Shown here in pieces: positions 1 through 8,568 of a stretch of DNA of 41,696 nucleotides. Position 1 is the first letter of the stretch. Each line of letters starts with the position of its first letter. The stretch comes from Clostridia bacterium. Lineage in GTDB: Bacteria > Bacillota > Clostridia > Oscillospirales > Acutalibacteraceae. Under the pieces are notes generated by a model. The model had not been told where the DNA came from. It saw only the letters and a program-made list of their open reading frames with translations, and did not search any database. The position numbers and the translations under genes are program-made. The stretch lies in contig JAFVVQ010000038.1 of assembly GCA_017502085.1 (NCBI GenBank), positions 1-41,696 of the forward strand, in the 5' to 3' direction.

Positions 1-202
1 GAAACTCGTCAATTTCATTAATCGACTGTGTGCAAAGATATATCAGCGAATAATAGAATGAAACCTTGTTTTTTATTGTAAAAGCAAGCAGATTTGTTAC
101 GTCAATATTAAACGCCACGCAGTAATGCGGTGTTGCAATTTTTGAATAAAACTCAAAATGCTCTTTTCTGTCCCAAGCGTTTATATCAATTTCTTTTCTC
201 AT
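1..202 (-). CDS. CatA-like acetyltransferase, N-terminal fragment
   Basis: Partial gene cut by the left edge; about 67 codons are visible. The translation starts MRKEIDINAWDRKEHFEFYS and continues with a segment close to the N-terminus of chloramphenicol acetyltransferase type A (CAT, PF00302) proteins: the D-x-x-x-W-x-R-K-E-x-F block, then an NIDVTNLL strand and a YYSLIYLCTQSIN helix. These enzymes form trimers and transfer acetyl groups from acetyl-CoA. The catalytic HHxxxDG motif would lie outside the window, so resistance activity cannot be inferred; many clostridial homologues are CatA-like O-acetyltransferases of unknown substrate. The ATG at 200-202 follows a good AGAGGTG ribosome binding site. 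Confidence 0.75.
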   Translation of the reverse strand, partial: MRKEIDINAWDRKEHFEFYSKIATPHYCVAFNIDVTNLLAFTIKNKVSFYYSLIYLCTQSINEIDEF

Positions 203-309
203 AAAACACCTCTTAAAAATCTTATTTGTTTATTTCTTCTTTTTTCGGTGCCGTAAGTTTGTGATATATTTCATAAAATTGCTTATCAGAAAAAAGTTTC
301 GTTGTCTCA

Positions 310-1875
310 TCACTCAAAAATATCAATAATTAATTTGCGTATTTCTTCAATTGCTATATTAAATATCTGACGAATAAATCTTACGGCTTTTTCAAAAAAG
401 CTTTCTGTTTCAAGTTCAGCATCCTCTCCGTCGGCGGAATAACAGCCGATGTTGTTGCTTGTTATTTCATTGCCGTAGAAATCTGTTATGCAACCGTCTT
501 CAACCTTAAAACCTGCACCGATTAACGGTGAGCCTTCTGCAAGCTGATATGCTTTTATCGGGTCATCACCGCCAACAAAGCCGGGAAAAGTGTTCAAAGC
601 GTCTTTATCAAAAGAGGGATTGAAAGTATTGTAATAACAGTTGTTGGCAAACACATTGTTCCAGGTTTTTGCTTCTTCATTTATATGATAAAACTTATGA
701 CCGTCTTTGAAAACTATAATATTGTTTGCAAACAGCGAATCATAAATCTGAGTCATCTGGAATTCCGATGAATTGATTATGGTATTGTTATAAAAACTGA
801 AGTTCCATTCGCCGTCGGATACACCGATTTTGTTTCTGCCCTGATTGTCATTGACGGAAAGACAGTATCTTACCGTGTTGCCTCTGTTGCCGCCTTTAGC
901 AGGATTGTTGCACATAAAACGCATATTATCGTGAGAATAAATGTATTCGTAGGTGCAGTTGTATGAGCCGTGGTCAAAATCAACCGTCATTCCGTCACCG
1001 TAGTTTTTCTGACCCGCTATTTCGCAGTAGCTGAAAGTGCAGTTTGAGGAATAATGAGTCCACATTGCGGCGGTAAAATACAGAATTTTTCCGTTTTCAT
1101 CAAGACCGACTCCCTGACAGCAGTCTATCGCACGGCAATGCGTTACCAAAGCACCGTCGCAGCCTTCAAGAACAACTGCTTCACCGTCCATATTGTAAAA
1201 TTCGCAGTTCTTTACAAGTGCATTTTTGTTCAGGTCTTGAGAGCCTGTGAAAAATATACCGTTGCCGACATCGTATATTTTGCAGTTTACTGCCTGAAAA
1301 TCGTTGACGGGATAAGGCGAGCCTCCGTAACGCTTGATAACTATTGCAGCTCTGCCTGAAATCGGACCTTCGGTATAATTGTCACGGCAAGTTACCTTAT
1401 AATTCTGCATATCGTGGAATTCGCAGTTTTCAATTCTGACACCCTTTGATTCTTTCGTAACTCCGTCAACCCAGATACCGCCGCCGTTGTGCGCCGTGAT
1501 TTCAAAGCCCGAAACGGTTATGTAGGAGCAGTCAAAAAGTTTCATAACCGCATCTCTTGCATCGGTGTTGAGGTGCGGCTTTTCGCCCTCGCCGTAGGAT
1601 GAAATGACAATGGGATTATCCTGAGTACCCGAGCAGGTGAGCGTAACAGCGCAGTCATAATCGCCGCCTGCTCTGAACAGAATTTTATCACCTGCTTCAA
1701 GTGTTAAAGAAGCAATGTTATCAACTGTTTTCCATGCAGAAGCTTCGGATAAACCCGTGTTATCGTCTTTGCCGGATATGCTGTCAATATAGTAAGTTGT
1801 TCCTGCGGCAAACACAAGCGGTGTTATGCTCAGAGTGATAACAACAGCAAGAATTACCGATAAAAGCTTTTTCAT
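310..1875 (-). CDS. Secreted right-handed parallel beta-helix protein
   Basis: 521 aa. Residues 1-23 form a clear signal peptide ending VFA-AGT. The mature protein opens with YYIDSISGKDDNTGLSEASAWKT, the usual entry of DUF1565-like/pectate-lyase-fold proteins, followed by many short repeats ending in asparagine (NCEF, NNTII, NNIIVF) typical of parallel beta-helix coils (NosD/Beta_helix families). These bind or cleave polysaccharides; no catalytic residues can be assigned safely. The last 30 residues form a charged amphipathic helix (FFEKAVRFIRQIFN...), which recurs in other secreted proteins here. The ATG follows GGAGG. It is divergent from the secreted protein starting at 2055, so the pair may be co-regulated. 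Substrate is unknown. Confidence 0.8.
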   Translation of the reverse strand: MKKLLSVILAVVITLSITPLVFAAGTTYYIDSISGKDDNTGLSEASAWKTVDNIASLTLEAGDKILFRAGGDYDCAVTLTCSGTQDNPIVISSYGEGEKPHLNTDARDAVMKLFDCSYITVSGFEITAHNGGGIWVDGVTKESKGVRIENCEFHDMQNYKVTCRDNYTEGPISGRAAIVIKRYGGSPYPVNDFQAVNCKIYDVGNGIFFTGSQDLNKNALVKNCEFYNMDGEAVVLEGCDGALVTHCRAIDCCQGVGLDENGKILYFTAAMWTHYSSNCTFSYCEIAGQKNYGDGMTVDFDHGSYNCTYEYIYSHDNMRFMCNNPAKGGNRGNTVRYCLSVNDNQGRNKIGVSDGEWNFSFYNNTIINSSEFQMTQIYDSLFANNIIVFKDGHKFYHINEEAKTWNNVFANNCYYNTFNPSFDKDALNTFPGFVGGDDPIKAYQLAEGSPLIGAGFKVEDGCITDFYGNEITSNNIGCYSADGEDAELETESFFEKAVRFIRQIFNIAIEEIRKLIIDIFE

Positions 1876-1983
1876 AACAATACCTCCATAAATTAAACGG
1901 ATATTCTGAAATACTAATCAGCATTTACCTCGCAATATTTTCTGATATTATATCATATATGATTATAAAATTCTACAGTATGT

Positions 1984-2012
1984 TTGACATAATCTTGAAA
2001 GAGAATTATAAT
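1984..2012 (+). promoter_or_regulatory. Perfect consensus sigma-A promoter
   Basis: TTGACA at 1984-1989, a 17-bp spacer and TATAAT at 2007-2012: every base matches the consensus. The start codon at 2055 is about 43 bases downstream of the -10, with a CGGAG ribosome binding site at 2042-2046. It drives the secreted pectate-lyase-like gene. Confidence 0.85.
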
Positions 2013-2054
2013 TATTGCATCACAACTTGTTATTAACAAATCGGAGCTGATAAG

Positions 2055-4286
2055 ATGAAAAAACTGTTTTCTTCGTTGCTTTGCATTTTAATTGCATTCA
2101 ACACGGTTGTTCCGTGTTTTGCGGTTGGTGAAGTAAATACACCGCAGATTATTGAAACCGTGTATCCCACAGATGATGTTATTATTGCCGATATTGTTAT
2201 CAATGCCGATTCAAGCGGTGAGAGTGATGTTACTGCAATTATTCAGCAGGCGATTGATGACTGTGCGGCAAACGGCGGCGGTACGGTCTGGCTTCCTGCA
2301 GGCAGATACAGAGTAACGGGCAATATTTATATTCGCCAGTTTGTAACGCTGATGGGTGATTATCAGGACCCCGATGTTGGTGATGACTACGGAACAATAA
2401 TCATTGCCGACGTTGAAAGCAGCGATAAGATGAATCCCGCTTTATTTACTGTCGGTGCAAGCGCAGGTGCAGTGGGTCTTACCGTCTGGTATCCCGACCA
2501 GAGCATTGATAACGTAAAACCTTATCCGTTTACTTTTTATGTAGTCGGCAACGGTGACTATATGCTTCAGACAATAAAAAACTGCACCCTCATCAATTCC
2601 TACAGAGGAATCGGTGCGAGTGCAGAATGCGAAAACGGTATTTATGAGTGCCACGAAATGCTGACGGTTGAAAACGTCAAAGGAACCTGCCTTTATCAGG
2701 GCCTGAATGCTCATAATTCAGCCGATGTTGATACCGTTAAAACCCTTTATATATCAAACGAATATTGGTGTGAAGCGGGCGAGGAGTTTAATGCTCCCGA
2801 AAGGAAGAAGCTTGATGAATACACACGCAAAAACGGCTGCGGTCTTGTAATAGGCGACCTCGAATGGCCCGAATTTGCCGATGTCAGAATCTCCGATATG
2901 CTTTACGGGATGTTTGTCAAAGAAGGCACTCGATACACCTTCAGCGGCGAATTTACAGACTTTTACATAACCGATTGTGATTACGGAATTTATATTCCCG
3001 AAGGCAACATAATTTCAAGAAAATATTCCTGGGGCACGGGCATCAGCAACGGTGTTATCGAAGGCAGCGAATGTGCAATATATGACCCCGGCGAAAATGC
3101 AATGATACTGACAAACGTTAAAACCGAAGGCAGAATTAAGGGCAAAAATATCCGTATCTATAATGCGGACACAAGTGCGTTTGCACCCGATTACGAGCAT
3201 AAGCACACAAAACCTGTCGAGATTTTATATGTTGTATCAGCAGATAAAACGGGCAAAACCGATGCATCCGTTGCGGTTCAGAATAAGCTGAATGAAGCGG
3301 CAGAAACAGGCGGAATAGTTTATCTGCCTGCAGGTCTTTACCGCTTTGAAAATCCCGTAACTGTTCCTGCAGGTGTTGAATTCAGAGGCTCATCATCTGT
3401 TGCAACCCGTTGCCAGAGAGAGAACAGCAGCGGAACTCTCATCCTTTCATATTACGGTTTCGGTGCATCGGATAAACCTCTTATCACATTAGGCGGCAAT
3501 GCTTCGGGCATCAGCGGAATCAGAGTTGATTATCCTCTCAACAATCCCGTTGATGACAGCGGAAAATATATGAAATCCACGCCCGTTATCTACAGCGAAT
3601 ATGATGATGTATTTATTATCAACTGTGCATTAACCCTTGCAAGCTGCGGAATAAAGCTTCAGAATTCCGACGGTGCTTTTGTGAAAAAGGTAATCGGCTG
3701 CTGCTTTGAATCGATGTTTGATTTAACCGATTGCAATAATACTTTTATTGAGGGCTGCCTGCAAAATGCAAACACTCTGCCGAGAAACGGTTATGCAAAG
3801 CTCGGCATACCCCGTCTGACTGAGGATAAACTGTTTGATTATGTTTTTATCCCCATCACAAGAATTCACACCGATTATATCAGGCTCAATTCCTGCAGCG
3901 GCGTTACCGTGTTCAACACGTTTATTTACGGCGGAAAATCCTTTTTAAACTCGGTTGACAGCAATGCTGTATTTGTCAATATAGGTCACGACGGTTCATC
4001 AAAAACAGAGCCTGCTCTTATTATGTCGGGCGGTGAAATCACTTTCCTCAATTCCATGCGCTCAACTTCCGACGGGCAGCAGAGTTATTATTTCTATTCA
4101 ATTGAAAACGGAACAAAGTTTAAGTCCTATAACAGCCAGTCTGTTGATATGGCATATTGCGAGCATCCCGTAATTGAAAACATAAAACTTAATGAGCTCG
4201 ATAAAAGCGAATGGATTTACGACATTCTGCAACCTTTTTACAGAATAATAGCATTCTTCGGAAATTTGTATATGAAAAATCAATAA
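2055..4286 (+). CDS. Secreted protein with two pectate-lyase-3 modules
   Basis: 743 aa with a signal peptide (residues 1-23, ending PCFA-VGE). Two copies of the Pectate_lyase_3 (PF12708) entry motif are visible: AIDDCAANGGGTVWLPAGRYRV at about residues 66-87 and a similar LNEAAETGGIVYLPAGLYRF at about 411-430. Each opens a right-handed parallel beta-helix, so this is a tandem of two helices like those in GH28/GH55-related enzymes and phage tailspikes. Such proteins act on extracellular polysaccharides, possibly pectin-like; substrate and catalytic residues cannot be read here. The C-terminus is a short aromatic helix (YDILQPFYRIIAFFGN) and not a sorting signal. It stands alone between its own promoter and a hairpin terminator. 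Confidence 0.8.
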   Translation: MKKLFSSLLCILIAFNTVVPCFAVGEVNTPQIIETVYPTDDVIIADIVINADSSGESDVTAIIQQAIDDCAANGGGTVWLPAGRYRVTGNIYIRQFVTLMGDYQDPDVGDDYGTIIIADVESSDKMNPALFTVGASAGAVGLTVWYPDQSIDNVKPYPFTFYVVGNGDYMLQTIKNCTLINSYRGIGASAECENGIYECHEMLTVENVKGTCLYQGLNAHNSADVDTVKTLYISNEYWCEAGEEFNAPERKKLDEYTRKNGCGLVIGDLEWPEFADVRISDMLYGMFVKEGTRYTFSGEFTDFYITDCDYGIYIPEGNIISRKYSWGTGISNGVIEGSECAIYDPGENAMILTNVKTEGRIKGKNIRIYNADTSAFAPDYEHKHTKPVEILYVVSADKTGKTDASVAVQNKLNEAAETGGIVYLPAGLYRFENPVTVPAGVEFRGSSSVATRCQRENSSGTLILSYYGFGASDKPLITLGGNASGISGIRVDYPLNNPVDDSGKYMKSTPVIYSEYDDVFIINCALTLASCGIKLQNSDGAFVKKVIGCCFESMFDLTDCNNTFIEGCLQNANTLPRNGYAKLGIPRLTEDKLFDYVFIPITRIHTDYIRLNSCSGVTVFNTFIYGGKSFLNSVDSNAVFVNIGHDGSSKTEPALIMSGGEITFLNSMRSTSDGQQSYYFYSIENGTKFKSYNSQSVDMAYCEHPVIENIKLNELDKSEWIYDILQPFYRIIAFFGNLYMKNQ

Positions 4287-4304
4287 CAGTAATATATAAT
4301 GCGA

Positions 4305-4356
4305 AACCACCTCAATCGATGCAGAATGCACCGATAAGAGGTGGTTAGGTGTTTTT
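4305..4356 (+). terminator. Long hairpin terminator
   Basis: Outer stem AACCACCTC (4305-4313) pairs with GAGGTGGTT (4338-4346); an inner stem ATCGATGCA/TGCACCGAT closes on a GAA loop. It is followed by AGGTGTTTTT. It ends the gene upstream and separates it from the convergent minus-strand gene. The extended length is unusual for a simple terminator. Confidence 0.65.
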
Positions 4357-4385
4357 ATGAGGGTGATTTGACAAATCGGAATTTG

Positions 4386-7025
4386 TCAGTTTACCCTGCC
4401 TATCTTATCAAGAGGGATTTCTTTAAAATCGGGAGCGACTTTTCTGATTTCATCAATGTCTTTGATACTATAATCTCCGTTATCGATATCGACAAAGATT
4501 TTATCGCATTTGCCTACATTATATATTGCGTTTTCGCTTATATCACTGAATTCCCAAACGGAGCTGTAAACTTCGCCGTAACCCATATCTTTGTTGATGA
4601 TAATGTTATTTTTGAAGGTGCTTGCAGGGTTGGGAATATAATCGGGCGAATCTGATTTTGAAATATCGTCTGTGCAGTTCTTGTATTCGGGGAATGCATT
4701 TTGCCAGGTTTTACTCTGCCAGGGTGATTTATACAGTACTTCCCACATATCGCCGCTGCCGACGTAAGCGTGAGTAAACCAACCGTTTTCAAGAGCACCC
4801 TCTCTTGCTCTGTCATCAAATCTCAGGGCGTTATTGCCGGGATTTACTATGATATTATTGGTTATGACATTGTCTCTGCCGCCGCCGACGTGAATTGAAT
4901 TGCTGGGGATGTTGATAAGAAGATTACCGTAAATCTTCTGACCCGAAACCGCATCATCAAGATAAATACCGTCGGGTCTGTGATTTTCCGAACCGACGTT
5001 ATAAATACAGTTGTATCTTACAATATTGCCATACCATACCCAGCTTCTTCCCGAATAAATTGCACCTGCATCATCCGAAAGAAGGCACACGTCGTGGATA
5101 AGATTATATTCAATAATGTGATTGTTGCCTTTGTATGTAATTGCTTCGTGAGGAGAGTTTGCCATTTCGTTGTGAGAACAGATATTTCCGACACCTTCAA
5201 GAGTAACGGCGGGCTGATAGGTCTGGTAAATTTCCGACCAATCGTGGATGTAATTGTTGTCAGCCTTGCTGTTGCCGGGAGTAAGAGTTTCCGTATCACC
5301 GCCGGAAAGAATAATTCCGCCCCTTCCTGTACGGGTGATTTCGTTGTTATATGCAAGATTGTTGCTTCCGTTCATAACAAGAGCATTGCCTGCAACATTT
5401 TTGATAAGACAGTTCTGAACTGTATTGTTATTGCCTGTTATAACTACGCCGTCACTTCGTGTTCCTTTTACGGTTAATCCGTCAAAGGTGATGTAATCAG
5501 CTTCGGAATTTATTACGGGATTGAGTGAGAGGGAAAGAATAATTTCTGTATTATTCTTGTTTTCAGGTCCCCACATACAAAGCAGTCCGTTTTCTCTGTC
5601 GAGATACCATTCACCATCTGTTGTTAGTTCCTCAAGAACATTGAAAAAATAGTACGGGGCATCGGTTTTTGTTCCGTAAAGACTGACAAACTTGGGAGAA
5701 AGTTCACGGGTGTCTTTATCGAAACTTCCTACGGGAGTTGAAGCATCCGCCCAATCATATTTCCAATAGCCGAACATCCACACATCCTCAAGATTTTTCC
5801 AGCCTGAAATTCTGTTTGCAAGTTCAGGATTGACTTTGTAAATATCGGATTCGGGGTTGCGGATTTTATCCCAATCTTTAACCTCTGTAAGCGAACCGTC
5901 GGATTCCTTGCCCAAACCTGTTTTTACAACCTCTTCGGTATAAAGATATTCATTATCGGGATATCTTGCAACGGTTTGTCTTATGTCATCCACGAAAAGC
6001 TCGCAATAAAGAGGACCTGTATAATCGCCGTCATAGTTATCTGCCGTATGGTAAGAGCCGATTGCATAAATCTTACCCCAATCGTCGCTTGTGAGCGAAT
6101 ACGGTGCTTTTGCCAGGTCAACAACCGTAACATTTTCCCGTGCTTCGGCAGAAAGTCTTTCTGCAATTTCGGGATAACTTTTTACATTTTTAAAATCAGC
6201 GGTATCAAGTGTTATACCGCCGTTGATAACAACCTCACCGTTATAAGAACAGTATGTTACGGGGCATTCCTCTGTGCCTGAATCCTCTTTGGTAAGTTCG
6301 AGAGAAGACACACGGTATTCACCCGCTTCGATGCAGACGGTTATTCCGTTTTTGCCTGCTTTATCTGTGTTTCTTACAGCTTCAACCGCTTTTTCAATTG
6401 TCAGAAACGGCGAATCTTTTGTTCCGCTGTTTTCATCATTGCCGTTTGTGCTGACATAAAAATCACCGATAATCATTTTATCATCATTCTTTTCTTTTGA
6501 TACTGTTGATATAGCAGGTGCAGGAGCAGTGTAATCTTCGTAAAGCAAAACATAAAGCTGTGATTTTATATAGGTATGGCTTCCGAAGAGAAATCCTATA
6601 ACAATAAGTACGGAAAGAATTGCTTTCAAAACCTTGCTGTCAAATATTCTGAACACACAAAGCAAAGCCATAACAGACGTGATAATAAACGTGAGATACA
6701 CGGGGATAACCATTGCAGCAAGCTCAAGCTCACCGCTGCCGATTACGGCATTTATCAAAAACATAAGTCCGATAAGGGCAAGCGCAAAGGCCAAAGCCGT
6801 CAAGACTGCATTCAATGCCGTTTTCTTTTTATCAGCTTTTTTGCTCAGCGGTATCGAAAGCAATGCACCGCCAAGGCAGACAACAAAGCCGAGAATAAAC
6901 TGAAGCGGTGTATATTCAAAGCAGAGATACTGCATATGGAAATAATATAATCCGACGATTGCAAAAGCCATGCCCAAAACAAGACAAAGTGCTTCGGATA
7001 TTTTTGCTTTCAAGGTTTTCTTCAT
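4386..7025 (-). CDS. Membrane-anchored GH141-like beta-helix protein
   Basis: 879 aa. Residues 1-165 contain about five hydrophobic membrane segments separated by short basic loops; a linker leads to a large extracellular domain starting near residue 188 (FYVSTNGNDENSGTKDSPF, a DUF1565-type entry). The domain has features of GH141-like right-handed parallel beta-helices: ELFVDDIRQTVARYPDN, a FNVLEEL...GEWYLDRENG block, and the paired acidic motifs SDDAGAIYSG (about 650) and DGIYLDDAVSG (about 690), which probably form the active site. GH141 enzymes include fucosidases and xylanases; specificity here is unknown. The polytopic anchor is odd, since relatives usually have a plain signal peptide. 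AGGAGGG precedes the ATG. Confidence 0.75.
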   Translation of the reverse strand: MKKTLKAKISEALCLVLGMAFAIVGLYYFHMQYLCFEYTPLQFILGFVVCLGGALLSIPLSKKADKKKTALNAVLTALAFALALIGLMFLINAVIGSGELELAAMVIPVYLTFIITSVMALLCVFRIFDSKVLKAILSVLIVIGFLFGSHTYIKSQLYVLLYEDYTAPAPAISTVSKEKNDDKMIIGDFYVSTNGNDENSGTKDSPFLTIEKAVEAVRNTDKAGKNGITVCIEAGEYRVSSLELTKEDSGTEECPVTYCSYNGEVVINGGITLDTADFKNVKSYPEIAERLSAEARENVTVVDLAKAPYSLTSDDWGKIYAIGSYHTADNYDGDYTGPLYCELFVDDIRQTVARYPDNEYLYTEEVVKTGLGKESDGSLTEVKDWDKIRNPESDIYKVNPELANRISGWKNLEDVWMFGYWKYDWADASTPVGSFDKDTRELSPKFVSLYGTKTDAPYYFFNVLEELTTDGEWYLDRENGLLCMWGPENKNNTEIILSLSLNPVINSEADYITFDGLTVKGTRSDGVVITGNNNTVQNCLIKNVAGNALVMNGSNNLAYNNEITRTGRGGIILSGGDTETLTPGNSKADNNYIHDWSEIYQTYQPAVTLEGVGNICSHNEMANSPHEAITYKGNNHIIEYNLIHDVCLLSDDAGAIYSGRSWVWYGNIVRYNCIYNVGSENHRPDGIYLDDAVSGQKIYGNLLINIPSNSIHVGGGRDNVITNNIIVNPGNNALRFDDRAREGALENGWFTHAYVGSGDMWEVLYKSPWQSKTWQNAFPEYKNCTDDISKSDSPDYIPNPASTFKNNIIINKDMGYGEVYSSVWEFSDISENAIYNVGKCDKIFVDIDNGDYSIKDIDEIRKVAPDFKEIPLDKIGRVN

Positions 7026-7060
7026 AAAAACAAACCCTCCTGAATTCTGATTCGATAAAA

Positions 7061-7090
7061 ATTATAGCACAATGTAACGCTTTATTTCAA
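7061..7090 (-). promoter_or_regulatory. Candidate sigma-A promoter of the GH141-like gene
   Basis: Read on the minus strand: TTGAAA (7085-7090), 18-bp spacer, TATAAT (7061-7066). The start codon at 7025 lies about 36 bases downstream behind a strong AGGAGGG site. Confidence 0.6.
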
Positions 7091-7280
7091 TCGCAAGTGA
7101 CAAAAAACTTCCTGTATTTCTGTGTTCAATGCAGCGATGCTCTGCCATAGCTTTTGCCATACCGTCATTGATAATGATTTTTCGCAGCAACGGATGTATG
7201 GTTTTTCCGAGCCGGAAACGGTTTATCATAAACATTCCGTCTTCTGTCTGCATGAATATATGCGCCGTTTCCGTGTGCAT
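7062..7280 (-). CDS. Possible small hypothetical protein
   Basis: A 72-codon open frame in the otherwise empty stretch 7026-7362. The translation (MHTETAHIFMQTEDGMFMIN...) has a natural-looking composition, but I recognise no family. The ribosome binding site (AAAGG) is weak, the frame stays open upstream of the ATG, and its last codons overlap the candidate promoter of the next gene. It could be a small gene, the remnant of a longer one, or chance. Confidence 0.2.
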   Translation of the reverse strand: MHTETAHIFMQTEDGMFMINRFRLGKTIHPLLRKIIINDGMAKAMAEHRCIEHRNTGSFLSLAIEIKRYIVL

Positions 7281-7362
7281 AATGAGCCTTTTGAATACAC
7301 CAACGTGACCACCATAAACAAAACAATAAACAACCCGAATATTTGTGCTGATAAAATAAAGA

Positions 7363-7389
7363 AAAGCCCACAGATGGCCTGTGGGCTTT
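7363..7389 (-). terminator. Terminator of the cotJ operon
   Basis: AAAGCCCACAG (7363-7373) and CTGTGGGCTTT (7379-7389) form an 11-bp stem around a 5-base loop. On the minus strand it is followed by a T-rich run, directly after the cotJC stop codon. Confidence 0.8.
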
Positions 7390-7393
7390 ATTG

Positions 7394-8002
7394 TTATTTA
7401 TTGCAGTGTTTATCGAACGACGGATTGAAAGCGTAGAAATTCTTTTCGTTGAGCTTGTCGGTTGCAAGACGCAGACCTTCGCCGAAACGTTGGAAATGCA
7501 CAATTTCTCTTGCACGCAGGAATTTGATGGGTTCCCTTACGTCAGGGTCATCGACCAGGCGGAGAATGTTATCGTATGTCGTTCTTGCTTTTTGCTCGGC
7601 GGCAAGGTCTTCTGCAAGGTCTGTGATTATGTCGCCTTTGCTCTGGATATATGCGGCAGTGAAGGGTACACCTGCGGCTGACGATGGATATACGCCTGTT
7701 GTGTGATCAACAAAATATGCATCGAAGCCTGCTTTTTTGATTTCATCTTCAGTAAGATTTCTCGTCAGCTGATAAACGATTGCGCCTATCATTTCAAGAT
7801 GCCCGAGTTCCTCTGTACCTATGTCAGTAAGAAGTCCTTTGACCTCATCAAAAGGCATTGCAAAGCGCTGACTGAGATATCGGAGAGATGCACCGAGCTC
7901 GCCGTCGGGACCACCGTACTGCGAAATAATTATCTGTGCATATTTCGGGTTCGGATTTTTAATTTTGACGGGATACTGTAATTTCTTTTCGTAAACAAAC
8001 AT
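7394..8002 (-). CDS. cotJC: CotJC spore-coat protein, manganese-catalase family
   Basis: 202 aa, the usual CotJC length. It carries the family's N-terminus (MFVYEKKLQYPVKI), the QYGGPDGELGASLRYLSQR block and the ferritin-like metal-binding motifs GTEELGHLEMIG and AREIVHFQRFGE, which supply the Glu and His ligands of a di-manganese centre. CotJC is a coat component of the endospore related to Mn catalases and may detoxify peroxide. It is the last gene of cotJA-cotJB-cotJC; its start overlaps the cotJB stop by one base (TGATG), implying translational coupling. Expected to be made in the mother cell during sporulation. Confidence 0.93.
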   Translation of the reverse strand: MFVYEKKLQYPVKIKNPNPKYAQIIISQYGGPDGELGASLRYLSQRFAMPFDEVKGLLTDIGTEELGHLEMIGAIVYQLTRNLTEDEIKKAGFDAYFVDHTTGVYPSSAAGVPFTAAYIQSKGDIITDLAEDLAAEQKARTTYDNILRLVDDPDVREPIKFLRAREIVHFQRFGEGLRLATDKLNEKNFYAFNPSFDKHCNK

Positions 8003-8253
8003 CAGCAGTCACACTCCTCAATTTCCCAGGGCCACGGACCCTTGAGCCATTCAACGCCGTGAGCCCTGTCGGCAGTCAACGGATAATAGTTCTCCTCAAA
8101 TTCTTTGCGGAGTTGCTTGTATTTTGCGGAAGCTCTGTTGTGAGACTCGAGCATGGATAAATCCCACGGATGTGTGTCGAGATAAAGATGCATTTCCCAG
8201 AGTGCAAACTGAAGAGCGCTGAGTTTTCTGAGCATTGATTCGGTTTTTGTCAT
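8002..8253 (-). CDS. cotJB: CotJB spore-coat protein
   Basis: 83 aa from the ATG at 8251-8253, which I prefer to the longer frame because it overlaps the cotJA stop as ATGA and has AGGGAAGTG upstream. The sequence (MTKTESMLRKLSALQFALWE, then HLYLDTHPWD and ending PWPWEIEEC) matches the CotJB family, a short helical, tryptophan-rich protein found with CotJA and CotJC in the inner spore coat. It lies between its two partners with overlapping ends on both sides. No enzymatic function is known. Confidence 0.92.
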   Translation of the reverse strand: MTKTESMLRKLSALQFALWEMHLYLDTHPWDLSMLESHNRASAKYKQLRKEFEENYYPLTADRAHGVEWLKGPWPWEIEECDC

Positions 8254-8462
8254 TTGCAGCACTTCCCTGCGAAAGGCTTGTTGAGTACGGGAAACAGTGT
8301 TCCGCATTCGAGAGCCTTTATGTCATCATACATCGAAATGTCGGTTTGCATCGGGACGTACATCATTGCAACTGCATAATTTGCCGGAAGGGGAGAGAGT
8401 GAACGGCTGAAAAATTCGTTGCGCGGCCCTTGCCTGCGGTTATGCATTGCATAGTCTGCCAT
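8250..8462 (-). CDS. cotJA: CotJA spore-coat associated protein
   Basis: 70 aa from the second possible ATG (8460-8462); GAAAGGA lies nine bases upstream of it but would abut the earlier ATG at 8471. The protein has the CotJA pattern: SRSLSPLPANYAVAMMYVPMQ, then a short acidic segment and the conserved GTLFPVLNKPF near the C-terminus. CotJA is needed for assembly of CotJC into the spore coat in Bacillus. First gene of the operon; its stop overlaps the cotJB start. Confidence 0.9.
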   Translation of the reverse strand: MADYAMHNRRQGPRNEFFSRSLSPLPANYAVAMMYVPMQTDISMYDDIKALECGTLFPVLNKPFAGKCCK

Positions 8463-8502
8463 AAAAATCATTCCTTTCGGTTTTGAGGTTACCCTCTGTT
8501 AC

Positions 8503-8530
8503 AGTATATGATTTAATCGATTTTGTGACA
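8503..8530 (-). promoter_or_regulatory. Possible sporulation (sigma-E type) promoter
   Basis: Read on the minus strand, CATATACT (8503-8510) resembles the sigma-E -10 (CATACAHT) and lies 14 bases after TGTCAC (8525-8530), a poor match to the -35. Position about 40 bases before cotJA fits mother-cell expression of the operon, but the match is partial. Confidence 0.3.
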
Positions 8531-8536
8531 TAAAAA

Positions 8537-8564
8537 ATCCTTGCACCGAATCCGATGCAAGGAT
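8537..8564 (-). terminator. Terminator of the hyd operon
   Basis: ATCCTTGCA (8537-8545) and TGCAAGGAT (8556-8564) form a 9-bp stem with a 10-base loop; on the minus strand six T follow. It sits just after the hydF stop codon. Confidence 0.85.
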
Positions 8565-8568
8565 GATT

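Noticed and set aside
222-326. A 34-codon minus-strand frame (TTG start, DETTKLFSDKQFYEIYHKLTAPKK...) between the beta-helix gene and the CatA-like gene.
   Set aside because: Composition looks protein-like, but there is no ribosome binding site and no ATG in frame, and it overlaps the end of the beta-helix gene. Could be a remnant; not enough to call a gene.
7122-7436. Plus-strand open frame of 104 codons.
   Set aside because: Runs across the cotJ terminator and into cotJC on the opposite strand; no ribosome binding site; antisense shadow.
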